Shown: positions 28,801 through 36,980, counted from the first letter of the stretch. The stretch: DNA of 64,000 nt from Chryseobacterium sp. Bi04 (GCF_918698085.1 NZ_CAKKLP010000010.1:124001-188000); one strand, 5' to 3'. Notes: generated from the letters alone by a model not told the origin. Made by a program: numbers and translations.

Positions 28801-31800
28801 CTGACGAATTATGCCTACTTCACTGCATTGGACAAAACGACTTCCAGTTTCTATGAAGGCCAGGCCGTGGCAGGTAAATCTACTTCTACAGAAATGGTCT
28901 ATGATAATTATGGTAACCTGAAACAGAATAAAGATGCGGGAGACGTTCAGATCGGAGCCGGAGAAGTGCTTACTTCTATTATAACATATCAGGTTACAGA
29001 CAATGCTTCAAACTATCTCATCCTGCCTACAGGGGTAAAATCAACTGCTGCAGGGGTAGTAAGGGAAAGAACAGCTCAGTATGACAGTAAAGGAAATGTT
29101 ACTGCCATTACCATGGTAGGTCCAGGAAATCCTGTCAATAATTATGAGTATGATATCTATGGAAATATTAAAAAAGCAATCGGTCCGGTGAACCACCAGG
29201 GACAACGCTTCTTCCATGAGTATACCTATGATTCTAATGTAGCGACTTATCCTACTGTGGTAAAAGATGCCTTCGGATACAGCAGCAAGTCAGAATATGA
29301 CTTCCGGTTTGGAGTCCCTGTCTTCACTGAAGATATGAATCTGCAGCCGACCCAGTATGCTTACGATGCAGCGGGAAGAACAACTGAAATTACCGGTCCT
29401 TATGAAATGTTCAACGATATTCCGTGGACGATACAGTTTGAATATAAACCGGTCAACGATGCACCATTGAATGCTACAGGAGCACAATCTTATGCCGTAA
29501 CCCGTCATTATGATCCTGATAATGCTAACAATACCATTAATACCGTAAGTATTTCTGATGGTTTTGGAAGCCCTATACAGGTGAAAAAGACAGCAGATCT
29601 CTACCAAAAAGGCCTTAAATATGTGGTTTCCGGAAAAGTAGAACAGGATGCTTTCGGCAGAGCTCTGAAAACATATTACCCTACAGAAGCACAGGCTTCA
29701 GGATATACTTATGATGCTACGGTAGACAATATCGTTCCTACCATCAATACGTATGATGTACTGGATAGAGTCCTTACCACTAAATTACCGGATGAAGATC
29801 TGATTTCTGAAGTGGAATATGGCTTTGGAAATGACCGCGAAGGAAGACTGATGTTCCGTACTATTATGACGGATGAATTAGGAACGATCAAGAAAGCGTA
29901 TACAGACATTAAAGGACGTACAACAACTGTACATGAACCTTCCAATACCGGAGATATTTTTACAAGCTTCACCCATGATGCTATTGACGAGTTGTTAAAA
30001 GTAAGAGATGTACAGAATAATCTGACAACCAGTATTTATGATGATTTAGGTCGAAGAACATCCATGACCCATCCGGACAGCGGAATTTCCACCTTTGTAT
30101 ATGATGCTGCCAGCAATATGACTTCCAGAGCCAATGCTGAAAATGAAACCGTTACTTACACCTATGATTTTGGCCGTCTGAATGCTGTGATGTATCCAAA
30201 ATATCCTGAAAATACAGTAAAATACTATTATGGCCAGGCGATGGACGCTTCAGCAATGGATAATAATTCGGTAGGAAGATTATGGTATCAGGTAGATGCT
30301 ACCGGAACACAGTATATGAAATACGGCAGATTGGGAGAACTTACCCATCAGCGCCGTTCAGTAGCTGTTCCCGGAGCAGGAGTATACTGGTTCGGAACAG
30401 AATGGGAATACGATACCTGGAACCGTGTGAAAACCATTACCTATCCGGATGGAGAAAAACTAACGTATAATTACAACCTGGCCGGAAACCTTAAGAATAT
30501 GACTTCGGTAAAAGATGGTTTCACCAGAAATATCATTAATGAATTAGGCTATGATAAATTTGACCAGAGAGTATTCCTGAAATATGGAAACGGAACAGCA
30601 ACCAGCTATGAGTATGAGACCAAGAGAAGGAGGCTGCTGAAAATGAATGCCCAGACTCCCGGTAACCGTTACTTCATGAAGAACCTGTATCAGTATGATG
30701 TGGTAAGCAATGTACTTCAGGTTCATAACAATGCTCCTGTAGCACAGGCCGGATTATTGGGTGGAGGGACCAACCATACTTATGGATATGACGACTTATA
30801 CAGACTGACTTCTGCAAGTGGAAACTGGCGCGGCATCAATCCGCAAAGTCAGGAAGAACGCCAGCGTTACACCGTTACCATGGCTTATGACAATATGCAT
30901 AATGTGATGGGTAAAACCCAAAAGCATGAAAAAGCGATGGGAAATACCGGGAATGTGTGGAATACTATAGAAGCCAGTTCTTACCGATTGAACTATAAAT
31001 ATGAAAGCACAAAACCTCATGCGCCAACAACCATTGTAGATGAGCCTAATGTGCCGGGTGCTTTATGCTGTGATGTAAACAATCCTCAGGTGAAGTTCCA
31101 GAACTATACCTATGATAAAAAAGGAAACCCTACAGCCATTGCTCAGCAAACCTGTGAAGCAACAGAACCTAAAACAAAGTACTTATGGGATGAAGAGAAC
31201 CGTCTTCGTTTTGTAGATACCAATCCTTCCACTCCGGAGGTAGATGGAGCGTCCATCTATACTTATGATGCCGGAGGAGAAAGAATTATCAAAAATGTAT
31301 TGGGTGATGCCGTTATTATCAATACAGGAGGAAATGAAAGTATAGTAAACAATAACAGGTATACGATCTACCCGAATGGTATGCTTTCTGCCGCTCTTAC
31401 GTTAGATCAGCAAACCGGAAAGTATATCCTGAATTATACCAAGCATTATTATGCAGGTAGCCAACGTATCAACAGTAAATTAGGCAAAGGAAAAGATGTA
31501 GGGCAATTTAATTGCGGATGGCTGATTATTCCTTTTGGAGCAGGAAGTGCAGCAATCAATGAAAAAGCGGTAGCTAAAGAAAAGTTGGAGGCCAATACTG
31601 CAGCCAGTTTAGCGATCATGGCAGCGAATGGAATTACGCCTCCCCCTAACTATGGACAAAACGCAGGCTATAATGAAAATTGTGTATCTTCGTATACAGG
31701 GGTAGAGGAGAAAGATACGTATTGGTATCATCCTGATCACTTAGGCAGCAGTTCTTTTATTACCGGTTTAGATGGTGAAGTAACCCAGAATATAGAGTAT

Positions 31801-32733
31801 TTCCCAAGCGGAGAAGTGTTTGTAGAAAACCATAAAAATTCTTACAATACACCTTATAAGTTTAATGGCAAGGAGCAGGATGATGAGACGGGATATTACT
31901 ATTATGGTGCGAGATATTATAACCCTAGAGTGAGTCTTTGGTTGAATGTGGACCCCTTGGCAGATTATAACCCGTTCTATAATGATCAGGCTTATATTGA
32001 TGGGGAACACAATGATGGTGTTTACAACTCCGGAAACTTGAATCCTTACATTTATACATATCAGAATCCAATAAAATATATTGACCCTAATGGTAAGCAG
32101 GTATGTGTTACAGGAAGCGAAGCACAAAGATTATCACAAATAGTTACCATCAGAGGAAATAAATATCATAACAACACAACAAATCTACCAGCTTCAATAG
32201 GTAATAAAATCAATAGCTGGTTTGGTGGAGATTCTGATTATTTTGTTGAAAAGAAACGATATGATCCAGTTGATAATAGATTTGTCCATGAATTGGTAGA
32301 TAATGCAGCTGGGAGTTTAGTAGCAGGAGGTATCATGAAAATAGCTGGACCATTACTGAGTAACATGGTCTCTAAAATTGGAACTAAAGTTATTCCTAAT
32401 GCAGAAAAACTATTGGATTCTATATTAGCTCCTTCAAAAGGAGGAATGTCAGTAATTGGTAGAGCTTTACAGAAACACGCAGGAAGAACAGGCAGTACTT
32501 TTGAAAATGTAGCTTATTCAGGAAAAACAGCAACAGATGATGGAATGGGAATTATAAAAGATATTGTTAATTCTAATAAGCAGTTAATAGATTTGGAAAA
32601 AAATGGAACTAAAACTATTTATGACAAAGTAACTGGTAGGGGATTTAATGTCAACAGACAGGGGGAATTTGGAGGATTTAGGGAACTTCCTCAAAGAAAT
32701 ATAAATAATGTTGAAAGAGTTATTAAAAAATAA
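22879..32733 (+). CDS. Giant SpvB/TcdB/Rhs polymorphic toxin (3284 residues)
   Basis: Signal sequence ending near IHAQA; SpvB-type domain (LPTGRQGVQPSLSVNYSSEG, about 435-455); at least six FG-GAP/VCBS-like metal-binding motifs (DVDGDGLPD, DANSDGIQD, DMNGDGYPD, DINGDGLLD, DINNDGLAD, DLNGDGFPD) between about 790 and 1790, as in TcdB-like proteins; YD/Rhs repeats (YDIYGNIKKA, YDDLGRRTSM, YDKKGNPTAI) from about 2060; and a conserved core ending KYIDPNGKQ at about 3073. The last 210 residues are a variable toxin tip with ALQKHAGRTGSTF and GRGFNVNRQGEFGGF, reminiscent of RNase-type polymorphic tips (from memory, unverified). The Rhs shell normally encapsulates the tip. There is no T9SS domain, PAAR or VgrG. 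It starts 8 nt after the lectin-like gene. Confidence 0.9.
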   Translation: MKTSLFNLIRGQKKIVNSFIFLISWSQIHAQANSLFLHKEEQKQIDREYKSISSSHSPLSFSENERNSSPEQASVNNKETIEKIPQSSSESVKTFNISDVKSHASKLYRSDIKQGVIGKDQEHPIDQVFDNIFTVLVNDVVKPNSSVWLEYELYGVSEASGISKYINDELATGGKVVEKNNQWSFHSEVLSPSAVLQGKNKITFTIPSEAEYTYKVRNVHIRIDTSIPSSYKAVKAVSSALIKNIAAGEAGELHWEGAGLEVNKGILKTSQNFSVTPLRDIDIPVTTPEFVNVTKQHFAYRFLPHGEHFSIPAKVSMDYDKSKIPAGYTEQDIRVFYFDDIQKKWMALEKDSLMSDKQVLVSKTTHFTDMIAGIIKVPESPETGNYAPNSIKDIKAADPSTGIVSIGAPSPNSMGTVNTSFPIKLPTGRQGVQPSLSVNYSSEGGNGWLGLGWDLSTPAISIDTRWGVPKYDGAKETEIYSFGGEQLTFKDGDKYVLPNRAEGFDKDRTAERQFYPRIEGAYHKIIRHGSSPSSYWWEVISKDGTRNYFGGDGTAIVENAVLRQSGTNNIGYWSLYKTIDTNGNYVKYNYDTPTYSSSGALGNGGKEMYINTIEYTLNDANPSLKKYNVNFGYDSNQREDVQVDARLGFVRVTSKRLGSIQILYDGAQVRSYEFQYKKGAFSKSLLETITEKNANGSVFYTNRIEYFNTIETTQYSPETSIDAVANDAGIKSSSLLGHGDSKNTTVGGALTFGVAKVGDTQAYNPLTKSATFGGDYQYTEGEVGGRLTITDVDGDGLPDKVLKNEWNSPNSVFKYRKKGLDISSFGSDLLTPENSKSFSYSKSYTNSFGFEATASILASAGISGGTSKTKDLTYNYFTDANSDGIQDIVSNGQVYFGRIENGVLKYTTDVLLTPNPISKGAAISTPAVDCNDLLEDYKNSPLHDVVKVWRAPYEGTINILGVIRLKNPSSSPDGVKISVQQYNAETNTSSFLVPFTVLNTANSLYSVVQTSIQVKPGDYFYFRANSRDNGVGDIVEFPMNITYISAAMAYPYPGALKDWYRDSSETLLGQFSNVSLISSKNGTGVPVSVNSATVTGTFIKPLTVKDIRLNIVRKQSNGTVTTIGSQQYPNTTTGSQNLLFNTGALAEGDILYFQVQSDLNEKWEDLKFNNLKLTINYEGSDMELPVIPDIQFYNLRTNTVSTFKPWIDMRSRDGNYSLYAKLTGKPAGRYTYIVRKRLMQRGNFVEPIITTINWTGSVSSIQELSISQPIVRYNDYYVECYTDLESDKGLDGAIPSLEVEIRQSANVNPLAPTVFETHGINVYGKDTDKIYLAGSNADLSKDDARFGAMYRSWGQFIYHGGYGTLPATCGELQTQLTDYGSQLIDPGKLVPPVDESDSTPLNQRLFMMMNAYNGRDFNAPTNPDYVQRYIGISKTTYVQGTDVSTSRMGMNDMSVLSQGTPANTPGIFNAPVKQSKTTNDNEGISGGFSVFSLNNTKSKGSTINTLDYFDMNGDGYPDVLNGNAIQYTNMIGMLSGSTLTGANDNPHRTEHKNSGKGVGQSYPLSGKSNESSNKNALKAVEPGFNFSAGSSDGTDFSLYSYIDINGDGLLDKVSQNGQVQLNLGYSYAAPENLSYGDFRNGTTTSSNLGAGASIGGTITNGLPKGVSMFNGSIAFGAGKSETFNDQKTSLIDINNDGLADLVTSSGGNLSVQINTGNRFVAIPWNAASNIQQDVSRGFNMNVGVTASILIPIGTTGNSLKISVNPSTSFGEGDSNVKQQIVDLNGDGFPDLLQSQADGDGNFSNTAGFVKYSTIGTTNLLKKVTTPMGGSWEVTYERTGNTYDLPQSKWIMTSVVTNDGFTGDNQFRPDASKITVTYENPYHSRRERTFYGFEKVRTNQINTGNGGAAATEIYRYTQQVFNNNSYFLKGSLLSEILYDAAGKKWTEKNNTLTLRTIHNTATVATNLPVKEGEKSLTNYAYFTALDKTTSSFYEGQAVAGKSTSTEMVYDNYGNLKQNKDAGDVQIGAGEVLTSIITYQVTDNASNYLILPTGVKSTAAGVVRERTAQYDSKGNVTAITMVGPGNPVNNYEYDIYGNIKKAIGPVNHQGQRFFHEYTYDSNVATYPTVVKDAFGYSSKSEYDFRFGVPVFTEDMNLQPTQYAYDAAGRTTEITGPYEMFNDIPWTIQFEYKPVNDAPLNATGAQSYAVTRHYDPDNANNTINTVSISDGFGSPIQVKKTADLYQKGLKYVVSGKVEQDAFGRALKTYYPTEAQASGYTYDATVDNIVPTINTYDVLDRVLTTKLPDEDLISEVEYGFGNDREGRLMFRTIMTDELGTIKKAYTDIKGRTTTVHEPSNTGDIFTSFTHDAIDELLKVRDVQNNLTTSIYDDLGRRTSMTHPDSGISTFVYDAASNMTSRANAENETVTYTYDFGRLNAVMYPKYPENTVKYYYGQAMDASAMDNNSVGRLWYQVDATGTQYMKYGRLGELTHQRRSVAVPGAGVYWFGTEWEYDTWNRVKTITYPDGEKLTYNYNLAGNLKNMTSVKDGFTRNIINELGYDKFDQRVFLKYGNGTATSYEYETKRRRLLKMNAQTPGNRYFMKNLYQYDVVSNVLQVHNNAPVAQAGLLGGGTNHTYGYDDLYRLTSASGNWRGINPQSQEERQRYTVTMAYDNMHNVMGKTQKHEKAMGNTGNVWNTIEASSYRLNYKYESTKPHAPTTIVDEPNVPGALCCDVNNPQVKFQNYTYDKKGNPTAIAQQTCEATEPKTKYLWDEENRLRFVDTNPSTPEVDGASIYTYDAGGERIIKNVLGDAVIINTGGNESIVNNNRYTIYPNGMLSAALTLDQQTGKYILNYTKHYYAGSQRINSKLGKGKDVGQFNCGWLIIPFGAGSAAINEKAVAKEKLEANTAASLAIMAANGITPPPNYGQNAGYNENCVSSYTGVEEKDTYWYHPDHLGSSSFITGLDGEVTQNIEYFPSGEVFVENHKNSYNTPYKFNGKEQDDETGYYYYGARYYNPRVSLWLNVDPLADYNPFYNDQAYIDGEHNDGVYNSGNLNPYIYTYQNPIKYIDPNGKQVCVTGSEAQRLSQIVTIRGNKYHNNTTNLPASIGNKINSWFGGDSDYFVEKKRYDPVDNRFVHELVDNAAGSLVAGGIMKIAGPLLSNMVSKIGTKVIPNAEKLLDSILAPSKGGMSVIGRALQKHAGRTGSTFENVAYSGKTATDDGMGIIKDIVNSNKQLIDLEKNGTKTIYDKVTGRGFNVNRQGEFGGFRELPQRNINNVERVIKK

Positions 32734-32740
32734 AAATAAT

Positions 32741-33235
32741 ATGACTTTAGAATTAGTAAAACAAACCATTGAAAAAATTGATAATAAATATTTTATCAAT
32801 ATAGGTGCTTATGATTTATCTAATGAGAATTGGAAAATTTTAATATCATATCTAAATAATACATACAAAATAGTTTTTAAAGAATATGTTTCAAACAATG
32901 AAACTGAAAAAATTGACTACAAATTGCTATTAAGTTTTTGGAATGGGAATACTGAAAATGGTTATATGGCAATAATTGATTTAAAAACTATTTCAATAAA
33001 TTGCTATTTTAATGGGATAAGTGATTTAGATTTTGATGTTGTTTATAATGATATTTTAAATGATGAAAATTTAAAAAAAATTATAGATTTTGTTTCATCA
33101 ATGTCAGATTTAATAGATAAGCCATTTTATTTGGAGGAGGAGAATTATAATACAGAAAACAAATTGGTTGAAATATATAAAAATCAAATATTAATCATAG
33201 ATTCTAATAATTACCCCGCTGCGCAAAGTTTTTAA
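32741..33235 (+). CDS. Candidate immunity protein for the main Rhs tip
   Basis: 164 residues from ATG 32741, 7 nt after the rhs stop; an in-frame ATG at 32708 overlaps rhs and is less likely. Acidic, Asn-rich and cytoplasmic in appearance, with no signal or membrane segment. No named family is recognised. Position directly after the toxin tip, small size, acidic charge and base composition richer in AT than the rhs core are all typical of immunity genes. The extreme C-terminus (NNYPAAQSF) lies at the junction with the first displaced rhs fragment, so the last residues may derive from rearrangement. Confidence 0.7.
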   Translation: MTLELVKQTIEKIDNKYFINIGAYDLSNENWKILISYLNNTYKIVFKEYVSNNETEKIDYKLLLSFWNGNTENGYMAIIDLKTISINCYFNGISDLDFDVVYNDILNDENLKKIIDFVSSMSDLIDKPFYLEEENYNTENKLVEIYKNQILIIDSNNYPAAQSF

Positions 33236-33269
33236 CTTGATAAAAGTAAAACCACTGCAATTGCAGCAA

Positions 33270-33757
33270 ATTAGGAAAAGGAAAAGGAAAAGACGTAGGA
33301 TTATTTAATTGTGCATGGTTGATCATTCCTTATGGAGCCGGAGCGTCTTCCATCAATGAAAAGATGGTAGCCAAAGAAAAATTAGAAGCCAATACAACTG
33401 CTAGCTTAGCAATTATGGCAGCGAATGGAATTAGGCCTCCCCCTAACTATGGACAAAATGCGGGCTATAATGAAATTGTGTATCTTCGTATACAGGGGTT
33501 GAGGAGAAAGATACGTAGTTTAATGGTAAGGAGCAGGATGATGAGACGGGGTATTACTATTATGGTGCGAGATATTATAATGCAAGGGTGAGCCTTTGGT
33601 TGAATGTGGATCCATTGGCAGACTATAATCCGTTGTATAATGATCAGGCTTATATTGATGGGGAACATAATGGGGGAGTGTATAATTCGGGGAATAATAA
33701 TCCGTATATTTATTGCTATCAAAGTCCAATAAATCTTATTGACCCTAACGGAAAACA
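33270..33757 (+). repeat. Displaced rhs core fragment 1 (damaged)
   Basis: Closely matches the 3' core of the big rhs gene (main copy about 31480-32095), starting KLGKGKG...FNCAWLIIP and reaching IDPNGKQ. Two lesions break the frame: one A is missing in NEIVYLR (main copy NENCVSS), and about 140 nt between GATACGTA and GTTTAATGG are deleted. The frame recovers before the downstream tip. A degraded copy left by duplication or tip displacement. Confidence 0.85.
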
Positions 33758-34406
33758 AACTTGGGGATATGCAATGAGTAGCGTTCCTGCTAATCAAAGG
33801 CAGCATGTTATAAGGGGAATGAATCGCTCTTATGAAAAATCATGGACTCTTATTCATGATACTGGAGCAGGGTTTGTTCCATACTATGGACAGCTTATTG
33901 ACATTAAAGATACTTACAACGCATTCAAAGGAGGCAATGGTTGGGATATCTCTTTTGCTATGATAGCTTGGGTACCAGGTGGAGATTTTTTAAAAGGATT
34001 AAAAAAACTTTTTAAAAATGCTGATAATTTTAGACAATTTAGACATGTTGGTGATGTATTGGATTTAGGTAAGAAGAGAGAAAATTTGGTAGCTGAGTTA
34101 TCGGGAGGAGGAGTAGCAATGGTCGATGGAAAAGATTTGGTAGTTCGTACAAAAGATGGAACAATTGGTACCACCATTGATGTAATTGGGAATAATGGAG
34201 AACTTATAAGTGTTGGAGGAGCTAGTAAAGCCAAAAATGGAGGGAGTGCTTTTTTAAGTACTCTTGCAAATCTTAAACGAGTTGCTGATGATACGGGAGC
34301 AACAGCACAAACTTACCTGTCAGATAATACGCCAGAATGGTTAATAAAGAAAGCTCAGGAGAAACTGGGAAAAGACAATGTTAAAATATTTAAGGAACCT
34401 AGATAG
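33588..34406 (+). pseudogene. Orphan Rhs toxin tip 1 (silent cassette)
   Basis: An open frame of 272 codons starting inside the rhs core fragment (VSLWLNVDPLADYNP via GTG) and running into a tip unlike the main one. It has a pre-toxin helical part (GFVPYYGQLIDIKDTYNAF, ISFAMIAWVPGGDFLKGL) and a C-terminal domain containing VVRTKDGTIGTTIDVI, GELISVGGASKAKNG and AQTYLSDNTPEWLIKKAQEK...NVKIF. That pattern resembles nuclease tips of filamentous-hemagglutinin/Rhs toxins with a restriction-endonuclease-like fold (recalled, not searched). Without signal, SpvB region or repeats it cannot be delivered alone; recombination in the core would attach it to the full rhs gene. Followed 9 nt later by its likely immunity gene. 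Confidence 0.72.
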
Positions 34407-34415
34407 GAATAATAT

Positions 34416-34892
34416 ATGGCAACTTATAAAGAAGCAGTTTTATGTTTTAAGAATCTTTCGAGATTATCTTTGCTAGAAACACTAAATAAGCTAGGTGCTG
34501 AAGTGGTGAGAGGATATTTAGAAGGAGATGATGTTGATTTTAATGAAGAGAGTTTTGATGCGTATTTTAAAAATCAAGAAGAAATATATAATTTTTTTGT
34601 TTCATTTAGAAACCAAGAAAATTGTAATTTTAGTAATCGTTATATTTTATGTACAATTAAAAAATTAAATACTTTTTTCAAAGTGAGCTTCTTTTTAAAT
34701 TCTTTAAATTATGAAGAAGTTACTTTTTTAAAGGATGAGTTTTTTGAAAGAATTGAAAAAAAAATCAATCAAGTAGAACTTTTTTATATAGATAATGATA
34801 TGGATTATTCTGAAAAAGATTTTTGTGAAATTTTTTATAATATATTATCTCCTAATATTGAAAGAGTTTTCATTAAAATTGCCTCTCGCTAG
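34416..34892 (+). CDS. Candidate immunity protein for orphan tip 1
   Basis: 158 residues, ATG start, 9 nt after the tip 1 stop. Cytoplasmic-looking, acidic and Phe/Asn-rich (EGDDVDFNEESFDAYFKNQ, FVSFRNQENCNFSNRYILC), with no membrane segment. No family recognised. Retaining an intact immunity frame beside a silent tip is expected if it protects against sister cells that express the tip. A terminator-like hairpin follows at 34954. Confidence 0.65.
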   Translation: MATYKEAVLCFKNLSRLSLLETLNKLGAEVVRGYLEGDDVDFNEESFDAYFKNQEEIYNFFVSFRNQENCNFSNRYILCTIKKLNTFFKVSFFLNSLNYEEVTFLKDEFFERIEKKINQVELFYIDNDMDYSEKDFCEIFYNILSPNIERVFIKIASR

Positions 34893-34953
34893 CGCAAGCA
34901 TTTTGCTCGTCTCTAAGGCAATAAGTATAGCTAGACAATGATCTAGATAAAGA

Positions 34954-34986
34954 AAAGGCCACTGCTGTTTTTGGGCAGTGGTCTTT
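34954..34986 (+). terminator. Terminator-like hairpin after immunity gene 1
   Basis: Stem AAAGGCCACTGC (34954-34965) with GCAGTGGTCTTT (34975-34986), one G-U pair, closing a 9-nt T-rich loop. It closes the first tip/immunity cassette. There is no long U-tract. Confidence 0.5.
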
Positions 34987-35058
34987 AAATATGGGCTGTC
35001 TTATACTAAGCATTATTATGCAGGAAATCAGCCCCTCGCTGGTGTTTAGAATAGAAGC

Positions 35059-35083
35059 CAAAGCCCTTACATAGTGGGGCTTT
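35059..35083 (+). terminator. Second small hairpin before displaced core 2
   Basis: AAAGCCC (35060-35066) pairs with GGGCTTT (35077-35083) around a short loop, just before the rhs homology resumes at about 35098. Weak; it may mark a cassette boundary rather than terminate transcription. Confidence 0.35.
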
Positions 35084-35097
35084 AGCTTTATAGCAAG

Positions 35098-35575
35098 ATT
35101 GTGTATCTTCGTATACAGGGGTAGAGGAGAAAGATACGTATTGGTATCATCCTGATCACTTAGGCAGCAGCTCTTTTATTACCGGTTTAGACGGAGAAGT
35201 AACCCAGAATATAGAATATTTCCCAAGCGGAGAAGTGTTTGTAGAAATCGACGGAGGAGATTCGCCGATTCCTTTAAAAACAATAAATAAAGAAAGAGGC
35301 AAAACCATAAGAATTCTTACAATACACCTTATAAGTTTAATGGTAAGGAGCAGGATGATGAGACGGGGTATTATTACTATGGGGCGAGATATTATAATCC
35401 TAGAGTGAGTCTTTGGTTGAATGTGGACCCGCTGGCGGATTATAATCCGTTTATGAATGATCAAGCTTATATTGATGGGGAACATAATGGTGGAGTGTAT
35501 AATTCTGGAAACCTAAATCCATATATCTATACATACCAAAATCCTATTAAATATATTGACCCTAATGGCAAACAA
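35098..35575 (+). repeat. Displaced rhs core fragment 2 with a 56-nt insertion
   Basis: Matches the main core from TGTGTATCTTCGTATACAGG onward (main copy about 31681-32096) up to IDPNGKQ. A 56-nt insertion at 35248-35303, absent from the main copy, follows VFVE and shifts the frame (56 is not a multiple of three). The same insertion is in the last core copy at 38249-38304. Downstream of it the frame matches the main copy. Confidence 0.85.
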
Positions 35576-36256
35576 ACATTTTTTATGCAAACCAGAAGTT
35601 TTGCACCATTTAATAGATTTGGAATGGGGTTCGAAGGAGATGGAAATAATAGAAAATTTTCTACAAGTCAATCAGATACATATAGAATTGCTGCTACGGC
35701 AAAAATTAATCTGGATAATAGAAGTATGACCATGACACCTCATATAACTCATTCAGACTGGCTGGGAACTGAATTTAGTAGTGCTACTTCGCCTACAAAT
35801 GTTAAAGGAAGTAATGCCTATAATAGCAATAAACAATCATTTTATGTACATATGTATGGATCGAATAAAGCCATGTTATGGGGAATTGTATCTCCTGATA
35901 TTGATACAAATGTGAGTTTTAATGTTTCAAATGTAATGAAAGGACAAAGTTTTGACATTGAAGGAACTGTTTATGGAGATAAGTTCCCATCAAATGAAAC
36001 ATTCATCACAGATACAAAAGGAAATTCTTTATTTTTAGGTGCTTCTGGAGCAGATGGCTCTCCTTATACTTCTTTAGCAGGAGATAATGAGAGACCTATG
36101 TCTAGTTTTAGATTCAAAGTTTTATTAAATAAAAATGATACATTTAAAGGTGTCAATTATAAGGGTAAAAATTATTCTCCTAATCAATGGAATGTACAAT
36201 TTCAAAAATTAAATCCTCAAGATGGAAATGTCCAATCTGGAAAAGCAGCAAAATAA
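35405..36256 (+). pseudogene. Orphan Rhs toxin tip 2 (silent cassette)
   Basis: Open frame of 283 codons that begins within core fragment 2; the only upstream start is GTG at 35405 and the frame is closed at about 35292. After IDPNGKQ comes a tip of about 230 residues not recognised: aromatic and Ser/Thr/Asn-rich, predicted mostly beta (TAKINLDNRSMTMTPHITHSD, AMLWGIVSPDIDTNVSFNV, SSFRFKVLLNKNDTF), without obvious catalytic motifs. The neighbouring gene encodes a two-pass membrane protein, suggesting the toxin acts at the membrane or in the periplasm. It lacks the delivery part of Rhs, so expression alone should be harmless. Confidence 0.65.
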
Positions 36257-36262
36257 TGTAAT

Positions 36263-36508
36263 ATGAAAAAACCAATTTTTAATGTATTTATTATAAGCAT
36301 TATAGTATTATCAGTAATTGCCTGTTTTTTAGGACTTACAGATGATGCCTTCCAAATAGTTTATCCTTCTAAAAATGCGCCATCATACCTTATTAATTCT
36401 ATAAAATATTTTATTTTTTGGGTTTTGCCTTATTGGTGGATAATAATAGTAGGAGGGTCTTTGCTAATAACCTTTTTATATTGGTCAATAAAAAAAATAT
36501 TCAAATAA
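36263..36508 (+). CDS. Small two-pass membrane protein, candidate immunity for tip 2
   Basis: 81 residues: MKKP followed by a hydrophobic segment (FNVFIISIIVLSVIACFLGL), a short exposed loop (TDDAFQIVYPSKNAPSY), then a second segment (FWVLPYWWIIIVGGSLLITF) and a basic end (WSIKKIFK), so both termini are probably cytoplasmic. It starts 6 nt after tip 2. Membrane immunity proteins usually pair with pore-forming or cell-envelope toxins (general knowledge); no family recognised. Confidence 0.65.
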   Translation: MKKPIFNVFIISIIVLSVIACFLGLTDDAFQIVYPSKNAPSYLINSIKYFIFWVLPYWWIIIVGGSLLITFLYWSIKKIFK

Positions 36509-36569
36509 TTATTGATAAGGCTAATCTGTTTCAAATAATATATAGCTGATTTTAAAAAAATCATAATTT

Positions 36570-36598
36570 AAAATATATCAACTCATTTGATATATTTT
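36570..36598. repeat. Perfect 12-bp inverted repeat before orphan tip 3
   Basis: AAAATATATCAA (36570-36581) and TTGATATATTTT (36587-36598) separated by CTCAT. It sits in the 110-nt gap between immunity gene 2 and tip 3. It could be a terminator for cassette 2 or a recombination landmark where the core has been lost. Confidence 0.6.
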
Positions 36599-36618
36599 AA
36601 CTATAATAGTATAAACTC

Positions 36619-36975
36619 TTGAAACCTTTCTTTGTTGCAGATTATGGAACTACAGCAATAGAACATATTGCAGCGGGACATTTTTTTAAATCAAGAATTG
36701 GTAGAGAAAGCAGTCGTTTTTCACAAGCATTGAGTAATACAAAAAGTGTCAAAAAATTAGTTCAAGAAGCTATAACGAAAGGCAAACATAGTGGAACTAA
36801 AGATAATTATAAAGTAATATATGAATTTGATGAAGTAATTGGGACTTATGATACGAAAGTGAAAAACGTGGTAGATGGTATAGAAAGGACTAAAATAATG
36901 AGCCATAAAACAAAAACAATTACTGTATATTTCGATAATGCAGGGAATGTTAAAAATGCTTATCCTACAAAATAA
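36619..36975 (+). pseudogene. Orphan Rhs toxin tip 3, without rhs core
   Basis: 118 codons, opening after an in-frame stop at 36607-36609, with only TTG (36619) as start. It reads as a bare toxin domain: DYGTTAIEHIAAGHFFKSRI, SVKKLVQEAITKG, YEFDEVIGTYDTKV and ITVYFDNAGNVKNAYP. The IEHI-GHF, IGT and DNAGNVKNAYP pattern resembles small contact-dependent RNase tips of the BECR group as I recall them; this was not checked. Unlike tips 1 and 2 no rhs core precedes it, so it cannot simply recombine upstream. A candidate immunity gene follows 5 nt later. Confidence 0.6.
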
Positions 36976-36980
36976 ATTAT

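Noticed and set aside
22879..32733. Rhs as a type VI secretion effector
   Set aside because: No PAAR, VgrG, Hcp or T6SS chaperone is in the window, and the protein begins with a Sec signal and SpvB/TcdB-type region.
33465..33806. Minus-strand open frames opposite the rhs core copies (also near 31768-32127 and 35156-35485)
   Set aside because: They recur because the core DNA is duplicated; the sequence is low-complexity Ile/His-rich antisense with no start context, while the plus strand clearly encodes Rhs core.
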